A program made the position numbers and the translations under genes. Below, in pieces: positions 33,217 to 44,154 of a DNA stretch of 64,000 bases (position 1 is its first letter; every line of letters begins with the position of its first letter). The stretch comes from Elymus sibiricus (lineage: Eukaryota; Streptophyta; Magnoliopsida; Poales; Poaceae), in NCBI GenBank assembly GCA_039707655.1, contig CM077673.1, positions 268,564,288 through 268,628,287 of the forward strand, written 5' to 3'. The notes beneath the pieces are model-generated. The model worked only from the letters and a program-made list of their open reading frames with translations. It was not told the origin of the DNA and made no database searches.

Positions 33217-34749
33217 TGATAACCCACAAGTATAGGGGATCAGTTGTAGCCTCCTTCGATAAGTAGGAGTGTCGAACCCAACGAGGAGCTAAAGGTAGAA
33301 CAAATATTCCCTCAAGTTCTATCGACCACCGATACAACTCTACGCACGCTTAACGTTCGCTTTATGTAGAACAAGTATGAAACTAGAAGTACTTTGTAGG
33401 TGTTGTGGGATAGGTTTGCAAGATAATAAAGAACACGTAAATAAAAACTAGGGGCTGTTTAGATAAAGTAACAATTAAGTTAGTTTAATGAGTGTGGAAA
33501 AATGGTGGTAGGAGTTGCGGAATTGTCCCTAGGCAATTGACTACGTTACTAGACCGATAGAAAGTTTTATGTGGGAGAGGCCACTGCTAGCATGTCATCC
33601 CTTACTTGGAATTCTATGCACTTATGATTGGAACTATTAGCAAGCATCTACAACTAATAACGTTCATTAAGGTAAAACCCAACCATAGCATTAAGATATA
33701 TTGGTCCCCCTTCAATCGCGTATGCATCAATTTCTATGCTAGGCTGAAGCTGATATCACCCTTGCCCTCCAATACATAGTCCTATCAACATACAACTAAC
33801 CCTATGGTGTGATCCACGCGCGCGCTCATATGATGGGCACCAAAGGACAACAACATAACCACAAGAAAATTAAACCAATCATAGCAATTCACCAATCACC
33901 GATAGGACAACAAAAATCTAGTCAGACATCATAGGATGGCAACACATCATTGGATAATAATATGAAGCATAAAGCACCATGTTCAAGTAGAGGGTATAGC
34001 GGCTTGCGGGAGAGTGGACCGCTGTAGATAGATGGTGGAAGGTGATGGAGGTGTTGGTGACGATGACGGAGTTGTTGGAGTAGATCGCCGTCACGATGAT
34101 GGCCCCGGCGGCGTTCCGGTGCCACCGGGAGAGAGGGGGAGAGAGCCCCCCTCCTTATTATTCTTCCTTGACCTCCCCCTAGATGGGAGGAGGGTTTCCC
34201 CTCTGGTCCTTGGCCTCCATGGCAGCGGAGGGGCGGGAGCCCCTCCGAGATTGGATCTCTCTCTCTGTTTCCTTTTGTTTCTGCCTTTTCAGATTCTGGC
34301 CTTACACCGTTTCTTAAATTCCCGGAGATCCGTAAATCCGATTGGGCTGAAATTTTAACACGATTTTTACCAAGATATTATCTTTCTTGCGGCGAAAGAT
34401 GGGCACCAATTGCCTTACGGGGTGGCCACAAGCCACCCTGGAGCGCCCTACCCCCCAGGGTGTGCCCCTATGGCTTGTGGGCCCCTCGGGCACCGCCTTC
34501 TGTTGATTCCACTTCCTAAAATTCACATATATTCCAAAAATAATCTCCATAAGTTTTTATCGCGTTTGGACTTCGTTTGGTATGGATATTCTGCGAAACA
34601 AAAAACATGCAACAAATAGGAACTGGCACTGGGCACTGGATCAATATGTTAGTCCCAAAAATAGTATAAAAAGTTGCCAAAAGTATATGAAAGTTGTAGA
34701 ATATTGGCATGAAACAATAAAAAATTATAGATACGACGGAGACATATCA
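33217..34749 (-). repeat. LTR of the non-autonomous element, copy A (middle LTR)
   Basis: 1,533 bp. On the minus strand it starts TGATATGTCTCCGTCG and ends TTGTGGGTTATCA. It is preceded by a PPT (AAGCTTGGGGGTC, 34750-34762) and followed by a PBS, so it acts as 3' LTR of one unit and 5' LTR of the next. It contains a CCACAAGCC..GGCTTGTGG hairpin at 34424-34482. Confidence 0.9.
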
Positions 34750-36515
34750 GACCCCCAAGCTTAATTCCTGCTCGTCCTCGAGTAGGTAAATGATAAAAAA
34801 GATAATTTTTGATGTGGATTGCTACCTAGCATAATCTTGATCATATAATCTAATCATGGCATGAATATTAAGACACGAGTGATTCAAAGCAATAGTCTAT
34901 CATTTGACATTAAGACAATAATACTTCAAGCATACTAATAAAGCAATCATGTCTTCTCAAAATATCATGGCTAAAAGAAAGTCATCCCTACAAAATCATA
35001 TAGTCTGGCTATGCTCCATCTTCATCACACAAAGTATTAAATCATGTACAACCCTGGTTTTAGCCAAGCAATTGTTTCATACTCTAGTATTCTCAAACTT
35101 TTTCAACTTTCACGCAATACATGAGCGTGAGCCATGGATATAGCACTATAGGTGGAATAGAGTATGGTGGTTGTGGAGAAGACAAAAAGAGGGAGATAGT
35201 CTCACATCAACTAGGCGTATCAACGAGCTATGGATATGCCCATCAATAGATATCAATGTGAGTGAGTAGGGATTGCCATGCAACGGATGCACTAGAGCTA
35301 TAAGTGTATGAAAGCTCAAAAGAAACTAAGTGGGTGTGCATTCAACTTGCTTGCTCACGAAGACCTAGGGCAATTTGAGGAAGCCCATCATTGGAATATG
35401 CAAGCCAAATTCTATAATGAAAAATTCCCACTAGTATATGAAAGTGACAACATAGGAGACTCTCTATATGAAAAACATGGTGCTACTCTGAAGCACAAGT
35501 GTGGTAAAGGATAGTAGCATTGCCCCTTCTCTCTTTTTCTCTCATTTTTTTATTTTTATTATTTTTTTTCTCTTTTTTTTGTCGGGCTTCTTTGGCCTCT
35601 TTTGTTATTTGGGATTCTTTGGCCTCTTTTATTTTTCATAAAGTCTGGAGACTCATCCCAACTTGAGAGGGAATCATAGCTTCCATCATCCTTTCCTCAC
35701 ATGGGACAATGCTCTATAATGATGATCATCACACTTTTATTTACTTACAACTCAAGAATTACAACTCGATACTAGAACAAGATATGACTCTATATGAATG
35801 CCTCCGGTGGTGTACCGGGATATGCAATGATCTAGCGTAGCAATGACATCAAAAAATGGACAAGCCATGAAAACATCATGCTAGCTATCTTACGATCATG
35901 CAAAGCAATATGACAATGATGGTGCATGTCATAATAAAAGGAACGGTGGAAGTTGCATGGCAATATATCTCGGAATGGCTATGGAAATGCCATAATAGGT
36001 AGGTATGGTGGCTGTTTTGAGGAAGAGAACATGGTGGGTTTAATGCACCGGTGAAAGTTGCGCGGTACTAGAGAGGCTAGCAATGGTGGAAGGGTGAGAA
36101 TGCGTATAATCCATGGACTCAACATTAGTCATAAAGAACTCACATACTTATTGCAAAAATTTATTAGTCATTGAAACAAAGTACTACACGCATGCTCCAA
36201 GGGGAAGGGTTGGTAGGAGTTAACCATCACGCGATCCGGACCTCCACACAAAGGATGACAATCAATAAATAAATCATGCTCCGACTTCTTCACATAACGG
36301 TTCACCATACGTGCATGCTACGGGAATCACAAACTTTAACACAAATATTTCTACCAATCCACAATTACTCACTAGCGTGACTCTAATATCACCATCTTTA
36401 TATCGCAAAACTATTGCAAGGAATCAAACATATCATATTCAGTGATCTACAAGTTTTATGTAGGATTTTATGACTAACCATGTGAATGACCAATTCCTGT
36501 TAACTCTCTAAATAT

Positions 36516-36730
36516 ATATAAGTGAAGCATGAGAGTTTAATTCTTTCTAAAAAAGATATGCCCACGCTCTAACGAATATAAGTGAAGCAAAAGAGCATTC
36601 TACAAATGGTGGTTTTCTATGTGTAGAGAAACAGGCAATCCAAACTTCAAATGATATAAGTGAAGCACATGAAGCATTCTATAAAGCCATACTCAAAAGA
36701 TATAAGTGAGGTGCAAAGAGCCTTCTATAA
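36516..36730. repeat. Spaced repeat of ATATAAGTGAAGC motif
   Basis: Four copies, spaced 60, 78 and 46 bp, each followed within about 10-20 bp by AGAGCATTCTA-like sequence. Degenerate direct repeats in the non-coding internal region. Confidence 0.65.
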
Positions 36731-36874
36731 ATCAACCAAGGACTTTCCCATACCAGCATGGTGAATTATTAAAATAAAAATAAAAAGCACACGACGCTCC
36801 AAGATTTACGCATATCATGTGACGAATAAAAATATAGCTCCAAGTAAAATTAACGATGGTTGTTAGAAGAAAGA

Positions 36875-36962
36875 GGGGATGCCTTCCGGGGCATCCCCAA
36901 GCTTAGTTTCTTGGTAGTCCTTGAATATTACCTTGGGGTGCCTCGGGCATCCCCAAGCTTAG
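36875..36962 (-). repeat. Two PPT-like hairpins
   Basis: GGGGATGCC..GGCATCCCC (36875-36899) and CTTGGGGTGCC..CATCCCCAAG (36932-36957) each end in CCCCAAGCTTAG. On the minus strand this reads CTAAGCTTGGGGATG, close to the true PPT AAGCTTGGGGGTC at 34750. Confidence 0.6.
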
Positions 36963-37763
36963 TCTCTTTCCACTCCTTATTCCTTCATCCATCGTGATCT
37001 CACCCAAAACTTGAAAACTTCAATCACAGAAAACTTAACAAAACCCTCGTGAGATCCATTAGTATAATAAAGCAAATTACCACTTTAAGTACTGTTGAAA
37101 ACCCATTCAAATTTTATTTTTGCATTGTAGTTACTGTATTATAACTTCTTTATGGCTTATACCACCGATAAAATCGATAGTTTCATCAAAACTGGCAATA
37201 CAATGCATCAAAAACAGAATCTGTCTTAAACAGGACAGTCTGTAGCAATCTGAACATTTACTATACTTATGTAAATCTTAAAATTCTGAAAAATTAGGAC
37301 AAAATAAAAAAATTGCATATCATTACTGTGTAAAAATTTCATAAACTTTTGGCATTCCAGTAAAAAAATGTAAATTCACGCACTACAGCCAAAGTTTCTA
37401 TTTTTGCACTGCACACACCAAACAAGCAATCTAATCATCCTAAAGGCAAATCTTGGCAAATTATTTTTATAATACAAGGGATTTATACAAGGGGATAATT
37501 ATTTTTGTTGAAAAGTTTCTGTAATTAAGATTCGCAAAGTTTCCATCGGCATGAAAAAAGTTCAAGGAGCTCCCCCACTTCAACGGTGCTCGTCCTTCTT
37601 ACTTTCACTTCTCTTTTTGAAAAAGTTTTAGGTTCCCCTCTTTATTTATTTTTGTTTTTGAACTATATAAAAGCACTCAACAGAAATAAAAGACTCTCTA
37701 AAACTTCCGAGTTGTCTCCCTGGCAGCGCTTTCTTTAAAGCCATTAAGCTAGGCATAAAGTGC

Positions 37764-39059
37764 TCAAGTAATTGATCCACCCGGATCCCAAGGTATATCA
37801 AAGCCAATTTTAATTAACAATGATTTGTAATTTAGTAGTGAGCACAAAGTAACATATATCATGCAACAACGAAGTCTAACTCTCTTCCTATGCATCGGCA
37901 TGTCATAAAAGAATAATTCATGCACATCAAGTAAAGGCCAATACATAGCATAAGCAGTTTCTTGCAATTTTATCGTATTGGAAACATAGAGAGGTGGAGA
38001 TGTAGTTCCTCTCTCATAATAATTGCAAGTAGGAGCAGCAAGCACATGCATATTATATCCATCAAAATCATCATTTGTAATAGTAGAAGGCAACCCATCA
38101 ATATAATCCCTAATAGGAGCAAACTTCTCCGATATAGTGTAGTTGGGAGAATTCAAACAGATAATAGGACTATCATGCGTGGGTGCAATAGCAACAATTT
38201 CATGTTTATCATAAGGAACTATAGCAAGTTCATCTCCATAAGCATCATTCATATTGGCATCATGGCCACAAGTATAGCAAGCATCAATTTCATCAAAAAT
38301 GGATATTTCAAATGAATCCAAGGGATCATAGCAATCAACATAGCATTCATCCTTCGGTAAGAACGAAGGGAAATTAAACAATGTATGAGTTGAAGAGTTA
38401 CTCTCATTAGAAGGTGGGCACAGGTAGCTAGTCCGCTCTTCCTCCTTTTGTTCTTCGCTCTCCTCGTCATCTTTTTCATCAAATGAGCTCAAAGTGTCAT
38501 CATTTTCTTCTTCCATAGTTTCGTGCAAAATATTAGTCTCCTCTTGGACAGCGGAGGAGTCCTCAATATATGGCTTAACATAAGCATTAGAAGCATAGTT
38601 TTCATAGCAATATTGAAGTATGGCAAAACTTTCAGATTTGTAAAGAGTAGCATCATACTTTTCAATCAAAGAAGAAATTTCATAGGCACCCTTAAAAGCA
38701 ACAAATTCTTCAATTTGCTCAATATCATAGTAATTATAAACACCCTTGGTATAAGAAGATATGATTCCATTATCCTTAAACTCGCATTGATAGGGAATGT
38801 GTTTTTTAGGGTCTTCAGAACAACAAGTAAAATCATAAATTTCGCATAAATTCCAAGCATAGCATTGCAAACTATTAATATGATGCCAGAAAAGTTTCCC
38901 TTTTTGAGATAAGCGCTGTCGCACATAATAAGCATGCTCATTTAATGATTTGCCCTCAACTAAGCTAGTTGGGGTTTCAGCACGAGCACAAACGGATCGA
39001 AGATGATCCAAGTAAAAAGCTTCAACAGTGTGATAGATTTTGGATGGTTCTTCAACCAT
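37764..39059 (-). CDS. Unknown-function ORF of the non-autonomous element, copy B (intact from second Met)
   Basis: 431 codons uninterrupted (MVEEPSKIYHTVEAFYLD to WDPGGSIT). By comparison with copy A the original start is 11-17 codons upstream, and a small insertion there breaks that N-terminus. The protein has a charged N-terminal half, a Glu/Asp-rich stretch (MEEENDDTLSSFDEKDDEE) near residues 165-190, then a C-terminal half with YDPLDSFEIS, ACYTCGHDANMND and ERGTTSPPLYVSN. The chain ends in a hydrophobic, basic segment (MHRKRVRLRCCMIYVTLCSL), possibly membrane-associated. I do not recognise a family. It follows the PBS directly, in the place of gag, and is the only protein of the element. 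Confidence 0.7.
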   Translation of the reverse strand: MVEEPSKIYHTVEAFYLDHLRSVCARAETPTSLVEGKSLNEHAYYVRQRLSQKGKLFWHHINSLQCYAWNLCEIYDFTCCSEDPKKHIPYQCEFKDNGIISSYTKGVYNYYDIEQIEEFVAFKGAYEISSLIEKYDATLYKSESFAILQYCYENYASNAYVKPYIEDSSAVQEETNILHETMEEENDDTLSSFDEKDDEESEEQKEEERTSYLCPPSNESNSSTHTLFNFPSFLPKDECYVDCYDPLDSFEISIFDEIDACYTCGHDANMNDAYGDELAIVPYDKHEIVAIAPTHDSPIICLNSPNYTISEKFAPIRDYIDGLPSTITNDDFDGYNMHVLAAPTCNYYERGTTSPPLYVSNTIKLQETAYAMYWPLLDVHELFFYDMPMHRKRVRLRCCMIYVTLCSLLNYKSLLIKIGFDIPWDPGGSIT

Positions 39060-39206
39060 TGGTGTAGTAGGTTCAACTATTATTTTTTGGTATTTTGTGT
39101 TCCATATCCATAACTAAAGATAGAGAACAACTTAGAACAGCAAATACAATCTACTTAGTGATAAAGCAAACAAGCACCCACGAGAATATTCACCCCACGC
39201 TATTGC

Positions 39207-39224
39207 TCCCCGGCAACGGCGCCA
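39207..39224 (-). other. Primer-binding site, exact tRNA-Asp complement (copy B)
   Basis: The minus strand reads TGGCGCCGTTGCCGGGGA, identical over 18 nt to the complement of plant tRNA-Asp 3' ends, 11 nt after the LTR. Confidence 0.9.
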
Positions 39225-39235
39225 GAAAAAGGTCT

Positions 39236-40761
39236 CGATGACCCACAAATATAGGGGATCAGTTGTAGCCTCTTTCGATAAGTAGGAGTGTCGAACCCAA
39301 TGAGGAGCTAAAGGTAGAACAAATATTCCCTCAAGTTCTATCGACCACCGATACAACTCTACGCACGCTTAACGTTCGCTTTATGTAGAACAAGTATGAA
39401 ACTAGAAGTACTTTGTAGGTGTTGTGGGATAGGTTTGCAAGATAATAAAGAACACGTAAATAAAAATTAGGGGCTGTTTAGATAAAGTAACAATTAAGTT
39501 AGTTTAACGAGTGTGGAAAAGTGGTGGTAGGAGTTGCGGAATTGTCCCTAAGCAATTGACTACGTTACTAGACCGATAGCAAGTTTTATGTGGGAGAGGC
39601 CACTGCTAGCATGTCATCCCTTACTTGGAATTCTATGCACTTATGATTGGAACTATAAGCAAGCATACACAACTACTAACGTTCATTAAGGTAAAACCCA
39701 ACCATAGCATTAAGATATATTGGTCCCCTTCAATCCTGTATGCATCAATTTCTATGCTAGGCTGAAGCTGCTATCACCCTTGCCCTCCAATACATAGTCC
39801 TATCAACATACAACTAACCCTATGGTGTGTTCCACGTGCACGCTCATATGATGGGCACCAAAGGACAGCAACATAACCACAAGCAAATTAAACCAATCAT
39901 AGCAATTCACCAATCACCGATAGGACAACAAAAATCTACTCAGACATCATCGGATGGCAACACATCATTGGATAATAATATGAAGCATAAAGCACCATGT
40001 TCAAGTAGAGGGTACAGAGGCTTGCGGGAGAGTGGACCGCTGTAGATAGATGGGGGAAGGTGATGGAGGTGTTGGTGAAGATGACGGAGTTGTTGGAATA
40101 GATCGCCGTCACGATGATGGCCCCGGCGGCGTTCCGGTGCCACCGGGAGAGAGGGGGAGAGAGCCCCCCTCCTTCTTATTCTTCCTTGACCTCCCCCCTA
40201 GATGGGAGGAGGGTTTCCCCTCTGGTCCTTGGCCTCCATGGTAGCGGAGGGGCGGGAGCCCCTCCGAGATTGGATCTCTCTCTCTGTTTCCTTCTGTTTC
40301 TGCCTTTTCAGATTCTGGCCTTTCACCGTTTGTTAAATTCCCGGAGATCCGTAACTCCGATTGGGCTGAAATTTTAACACGATTTTTATCCGGATATTAG
40401 ATTTCTTGCGGCGAAAGAAGGGCACCAACCGCCTTACGGGGTGACCACAAGCCACCCTGGCGGGCCCTACCCCCCAGGGCACGCCCCTATGGCTTGTGGG
40501 CCCCTCGGGCACCGCCTTCTGTTGATTCCACTTCCCAAAATTCACATATATTCCAAAAAAAATCTCCGTAAGTTTTTATCGCGTTTGGACTTCGTTTGGT
40601 ATGGATATTCTGCAAAACAAAAAACGTGCAACAAACAGGAACTGGCACTGGATCAATATGTTAGTCCCAAAAATAGTATAAAAAGTTGCCAAAAGTATAT
40701 GAAAGTTGTAGAATATTGGCATGAAACAATAAAAAATTATAGATACAACAGAGACGTATCA
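39236..40761 (-). repeat. LTR of the non-autonomous element, copy B (5' LTR)
   Basis: 1,526 bp. On the minus strand it starts TGATACGTCTCTGTTG and ends TTGTGGGTCATCG (last base changed from A). It contains the CCACAAGCC..GGCTTGTGG hairpin at 40444-40503. It is a few percent diverged from copy A. The right flank is gag of Element A. Confidence 0.9.
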
Positions 40762-42110
40762 GTATGTTAGAGAAACTGCTAGCTAATCCTTATGCAGGAG
40801 ATAATACAACTCATTCTGATTACCACTTGATAAATGTAGAAAAGATTTATGGATTATTTAAGCTTGCAGGTTTATCCGAGGAAAAAGTAAGAAGAAGGTT
40901 TTCCCTTTATCTTTGGAGGGAAAAGCATTTATTTGGCATAGGCTATTGGATGATATTGGATCGTGGGACTGGAATCGCTTGAAGCTAGAATTTCATCGGA
41001 AGTTTTATCCTATGCATCTAGTTCATCGTGATCGGGATTATATATATAATTTTTGGCCTCGTGAAGGAGAAAGCATCGCTCAAGGTTGGGGGAGGCTTAA
41101 ATCTATGATGCACACTTGCCCCAACCATGAGCTCTCAGGACAAGCGATTATACAAAAAAATTATACTCGGGTTTCTCATGATGATCAATCACTACTGGAT
41201 TCTTCTTCTACTGGCTCATACATGAAGAGAACTATTGAATTCAAATGGGATCTTCTAGAAATAATTAAACACAACTCTGAATATTGGGAACTCTAAAAGG
41301 GTAAAGGGTTAGGTATAACACTTGAGTTTGATTGTGTTAAATCTTTTATGGAAACTGATACTTTTCATAAGTTTAGCAATAAATATGGGCTTGACTCGGA
41401 GATAGTAGCGTCTTTCTGTGAATCATTTGCTACTCCTGTTGAACTCCCTAAGGAGAAGTGATTTAAATTTCATCCACTTATTAAAGAATTTCTTGAGGAA
41501 CCCATTAAGGTTAAGGAATAAATGACTGTTTGCCATGTTGACCCAATTGTGCCTACTGCTTATATTTAGAAACCACTTTTTCCTGTTAGGATTAAGGAAC
41601 ATGCCAAAGCTGCAACCATGGTTAATAAAAGTCATATTAGGACACCTAAACCTTCTGAACAAATAAATGTAGAACCTAATATTGCTATTATTAAAGATCT
41701 CTTGGTTGATAATATTGATGGACATGTTATTTACTTATGTGATGAAGCTGCTAAAATTGCAAAACCTCTGAGAAACAAGCAGGATGAGCTAGATAAAAGC
41801 AAACCGGTTGTTGGCATGCCCGTTGTTTCTGTTAAAATTGGAGATCATTCTTATCATGTCTTGTGTGACATGGGTGCTAGTGTTAGTGCCATACATTTTA
41901 CCTTATATCAAGAAATTATGAATGACATAGCACCCGCTGAAATTGAAGATATCGATGTCACTATTAAACTTGCAAACAGAGACACTATTTCACCCCTTGG
42001 GATTGTTAGAGATGTTGAAGTCTTGTGTGGAAAAATTAAGTACCCTACTGATTTCTTAGTACTTCTTTTCTTTCTTTTTTGCATCGACTGATTTCTTAGT
42101 GCTTGGTTCA
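40762..42110 (+). pseudogene. gag: gag and protease of Element A
   Basis: Gag resumes (YVRETAS, NPYAGDNTTHSDYHLI, then DDIGSWDWNRLKLEFHRKF and ESIAQGWGRLKSMM). Stops at 41294, about 41459, 41519 and 41569 break it. The protease follows with VSVKIGDHSYHVLCDMGASVSAI near 41830-41890, where the catalytic Asp is present in D-M-G-A-S. It continues into VEVLCGKIKYPTDFLVL. At 42047-42105 a short insertion shifts the frame. Confidence 0.8.
42047..42103 (+). other. Small insertion bounded by direct repeats in protease
   Basis: CTGATTTCTTAGT occurs at about 42047 and again about 41 bp downstream (42088). A pyrimidine-rich stretch lies between (CTTCTTTTCTTTC). Removing one unit would restore DFLVLGS..QDSF continuity. 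It looks like filler DNA from imprecise break repair. Confidence 0.6.
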
Positions 42111-43240
42111 CAACAAGATAGCTTTTGTCCCATTATATTCGGTAGACCTTTCTTCAATATCATTAATGCTGAAATTAATTGTGTAACAGAGAAGGTTAAA
42201 GTAAGCTTTGGTGATGTCTCTCATGAATTTAATTTCTCTAAATTTGGTAGACAACCACATGAGAAAGAATTGTCTAATAAAGATGAAATTAGTGTTCTTG
42301 CTTCTATTGATGTGCCTCCTACTGATCCTTTAGAACAATATTAGCTAGACGATGCAAATGATATGCATATGGATGAAAGGAATGAAATAGATGAGATATT
42401 CTTTAGACAAATACCTATCCTTAAACACAACTTGCCATTTGAGGTCTTAGGGGATCCTCCCCCACCTAAGGGAGATCCCGTGTTTGAGCTAAATAAATTA
42501 CCTGATACTTTGAAATATGCTTATCTTGATGAAAAGAAGATATATCCTGTTATTATTGGTGCTAACCTTTCAGAGCATGAAGAAAAGAGGTTACTCAAAA
42601 CTCTGAAGAAGCACCGATCTGCTATTGGATATACTCTTGATGATCTTAAGGGCATTAGTCCCACTCTATATCGGCATAAAATTAATATGGAACCGGATGC
42701 TAAACCCGTCGTTGATCATCAGCGTCGCTTAAATCCTAAAATGAAAGAAGTGGTAAGAACTGAAATATTAATGCTTCTGGAGGTAGGTATAATCTATCCC
42801 ATAGATTATAGTAGATGGGTAAGTCATGTTCATTGCGTTCCTAAGAAAGGAGGTATAACTATTGTCCCTAATGATAAAAATGAACTTATACCTCAAAGAA
42901 TAGTAACTGGTTATAGGATGGTAATTGATCTCAGAAAATTAAACAAAGATACTAGAAAAGATCATTACTCCTTGCCTTTTATTGATCAAATTCTAGAAAC
43001 TTATCTAAGCACAAGTTTTTTTGCTTTCTTGATGGATATTCTGGATTTTCTCAATTACCTGTGTCAAAACAGGACCAAGAGAAACTACTTTTACTTGCCC
43101 ATGTGGAACTTATGCTTATAGACGTATGCATTTTGGTCTATGCAATGCACCTGCTACCTTTCAAACATGTATGACTGCTATATTCTCATGGATGATTTTT
43201 TCGTTTACGAAACTTCTTTTGATGATTACTTAAGCAACCT
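42111..43240 (+). pseudogene. pol: Protease end and reverse transcriptase of Element A
   Basis: FCPIIFGRPFF ends the protease. After a TAG at 42342, RT begins: MEPDAKPVVDHQRRLNPKM, EVGIIYPIDYSRWVSHVHCVPKK, GYRMVIDLRKLNKDTRKDHY. Near 43020 a frameshift precedes the FLDGYSGFSQ block, seen in another frame. A deletion of about 35 bp just before the catalytic site leaves MDDFFVYE (43190-43210) as the remains of the Y/F-MDD motif. Not functional. Confidence 0.82.
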
Positions 43241-44154
43241 TGATCGAGTTTTGCAGAGATGTGAAGAATAATCTTGTCTTGAATTGGGAGAAGTGCCAGT
43301 TTATGGTGAATGAAGGTATAGTACTTGGGCATAAAATTTCTGAACGAGGTATTGAGGTAGACAAAGCCAAAGTTGATGCAATAGAGAAAATGCCATGTCC
43401 TAAAGATATTAAAGGTAGTTTCCTTGGTCATGCTCGTTTCTATAGGCATTTTATTAAAGATTTCTCTAAGATTTCTAGGCCTCTTACCAAACTTTTTCAA
43501 AAAGATGTTTCATTTGTTTTTTATGATGATTTTGTAGAAGCTTTTGAAATACTTAAGAAAGACTTGAGTTCTGCACATATTGTCCAACCAGCTGATTGGA
43601 ATTTACCATTTGAAATTATGTGTGATGCTAGCGATTATGTTGTTGGTGTTGTTCTAGTGCAAAGAGTAGACAAGAAATTGATTGTTATTCATTATGCTAG
43701 TAAAACTCTAGACAATGCTCAAAGAAATTATGCTACTACGGAGAAGGAATTTTTAGCAGTCGTGTTTTCTTGTGATAAGTTTAGACCTTATATTGTAGAT
43801 TCCAAAGTTACTATTCACACTGATCATGCTGCTATCAAATACCTTATGGAAGAGAAAGATGCTAAGCCTAGATTGATTAGGTGCGTGCTTTTACTTCAAG
43901 AGTTTGATTTCCATATTGTTGATAGAAAAGGAACTGAAAATCCTGTAGCAAATAACTTGTCTAGAATGGAAAATGTTCATGATGACCCACTGCCTATTGA
44001 TGATAATTTTCCTGACGAGCAATTAGTTGTTATAAATGCTTCCCGTAGCACTCCTCAATATGGAGATTATGCTAATTACATTGTTGCTAAATATATACCA
44101 CCTAGTTTCACCTATCAACAAAAGAAAAAGTTCTTTTATGATTTAAGACATTAA
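43241..44154 (+). pseudogene. pol: RNase H of Element A
   Basis: An open frame of 304 codons covers the RT thumb ([20 protein letters not shown]) and RNase [14 protein letters not shown] (Asp), [14 protein letters not shown] (Glu), [12 protein letters not shown] (Asp), then [10 protein letters not shown], where the fourth catalytic Asp (usually VADNLSR) is Asn. The longest intact pol segment of Element A; ends in TAA at 44152. Confidence 0.85.

Larger units (their letters stand above)
34750..37430 (-). other. Non-coding internal region of the non-autonomous element
   Basis: About 2.7 kb without a supported minus-strand ORF. It ends in the PPT AAGCTTGGGGGTC next to the middle LTR. It includes a T-rich low-complexity stretch (35520-35600 on the plus strand), four spaced copies of ATATAAGTGAAGC (36516, 36576, 36654, 36700) and two PPT-like hairpins (36875-36962). 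It has no pol remnant, so loss of pol was complete. Confidence 0.7.
31416..40761 (-). mobile_element. Non-autonomous Gypsy element in partial tandem (LTR-internal-LTR-internal)
   Basis: In minus-strand order: LTR 40761-39236, internal 39235-34750 (PBS, one ORF, long non-coding part, PPT), LTR 34749-33217, then PBS and the first 1.8 kb of the internal region again (33216-31416), cut off at 31416. The 3.3-kb blocks 31416-34749 and 37431-40761 are near-identical direct repeats. No RT, RNase H or integrase is present. PBS type and LTR end are shared with Element A. A single insertion would give LTR-internal-LTR only, so a tandem formed by LTR recombination followed by a deletion best explains the layout. 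Confidence 0.85.

Noticed and set aside
35308..35514. Plus-strand 68-codon ORF (MKAQKKLSGCAFNLL..)
   Set aside because: Antisense within the non-coding internal part of a minus-strand element, with no upstream promoter or domain. Kept only as a curiosity, since it appears in a repetitive context.
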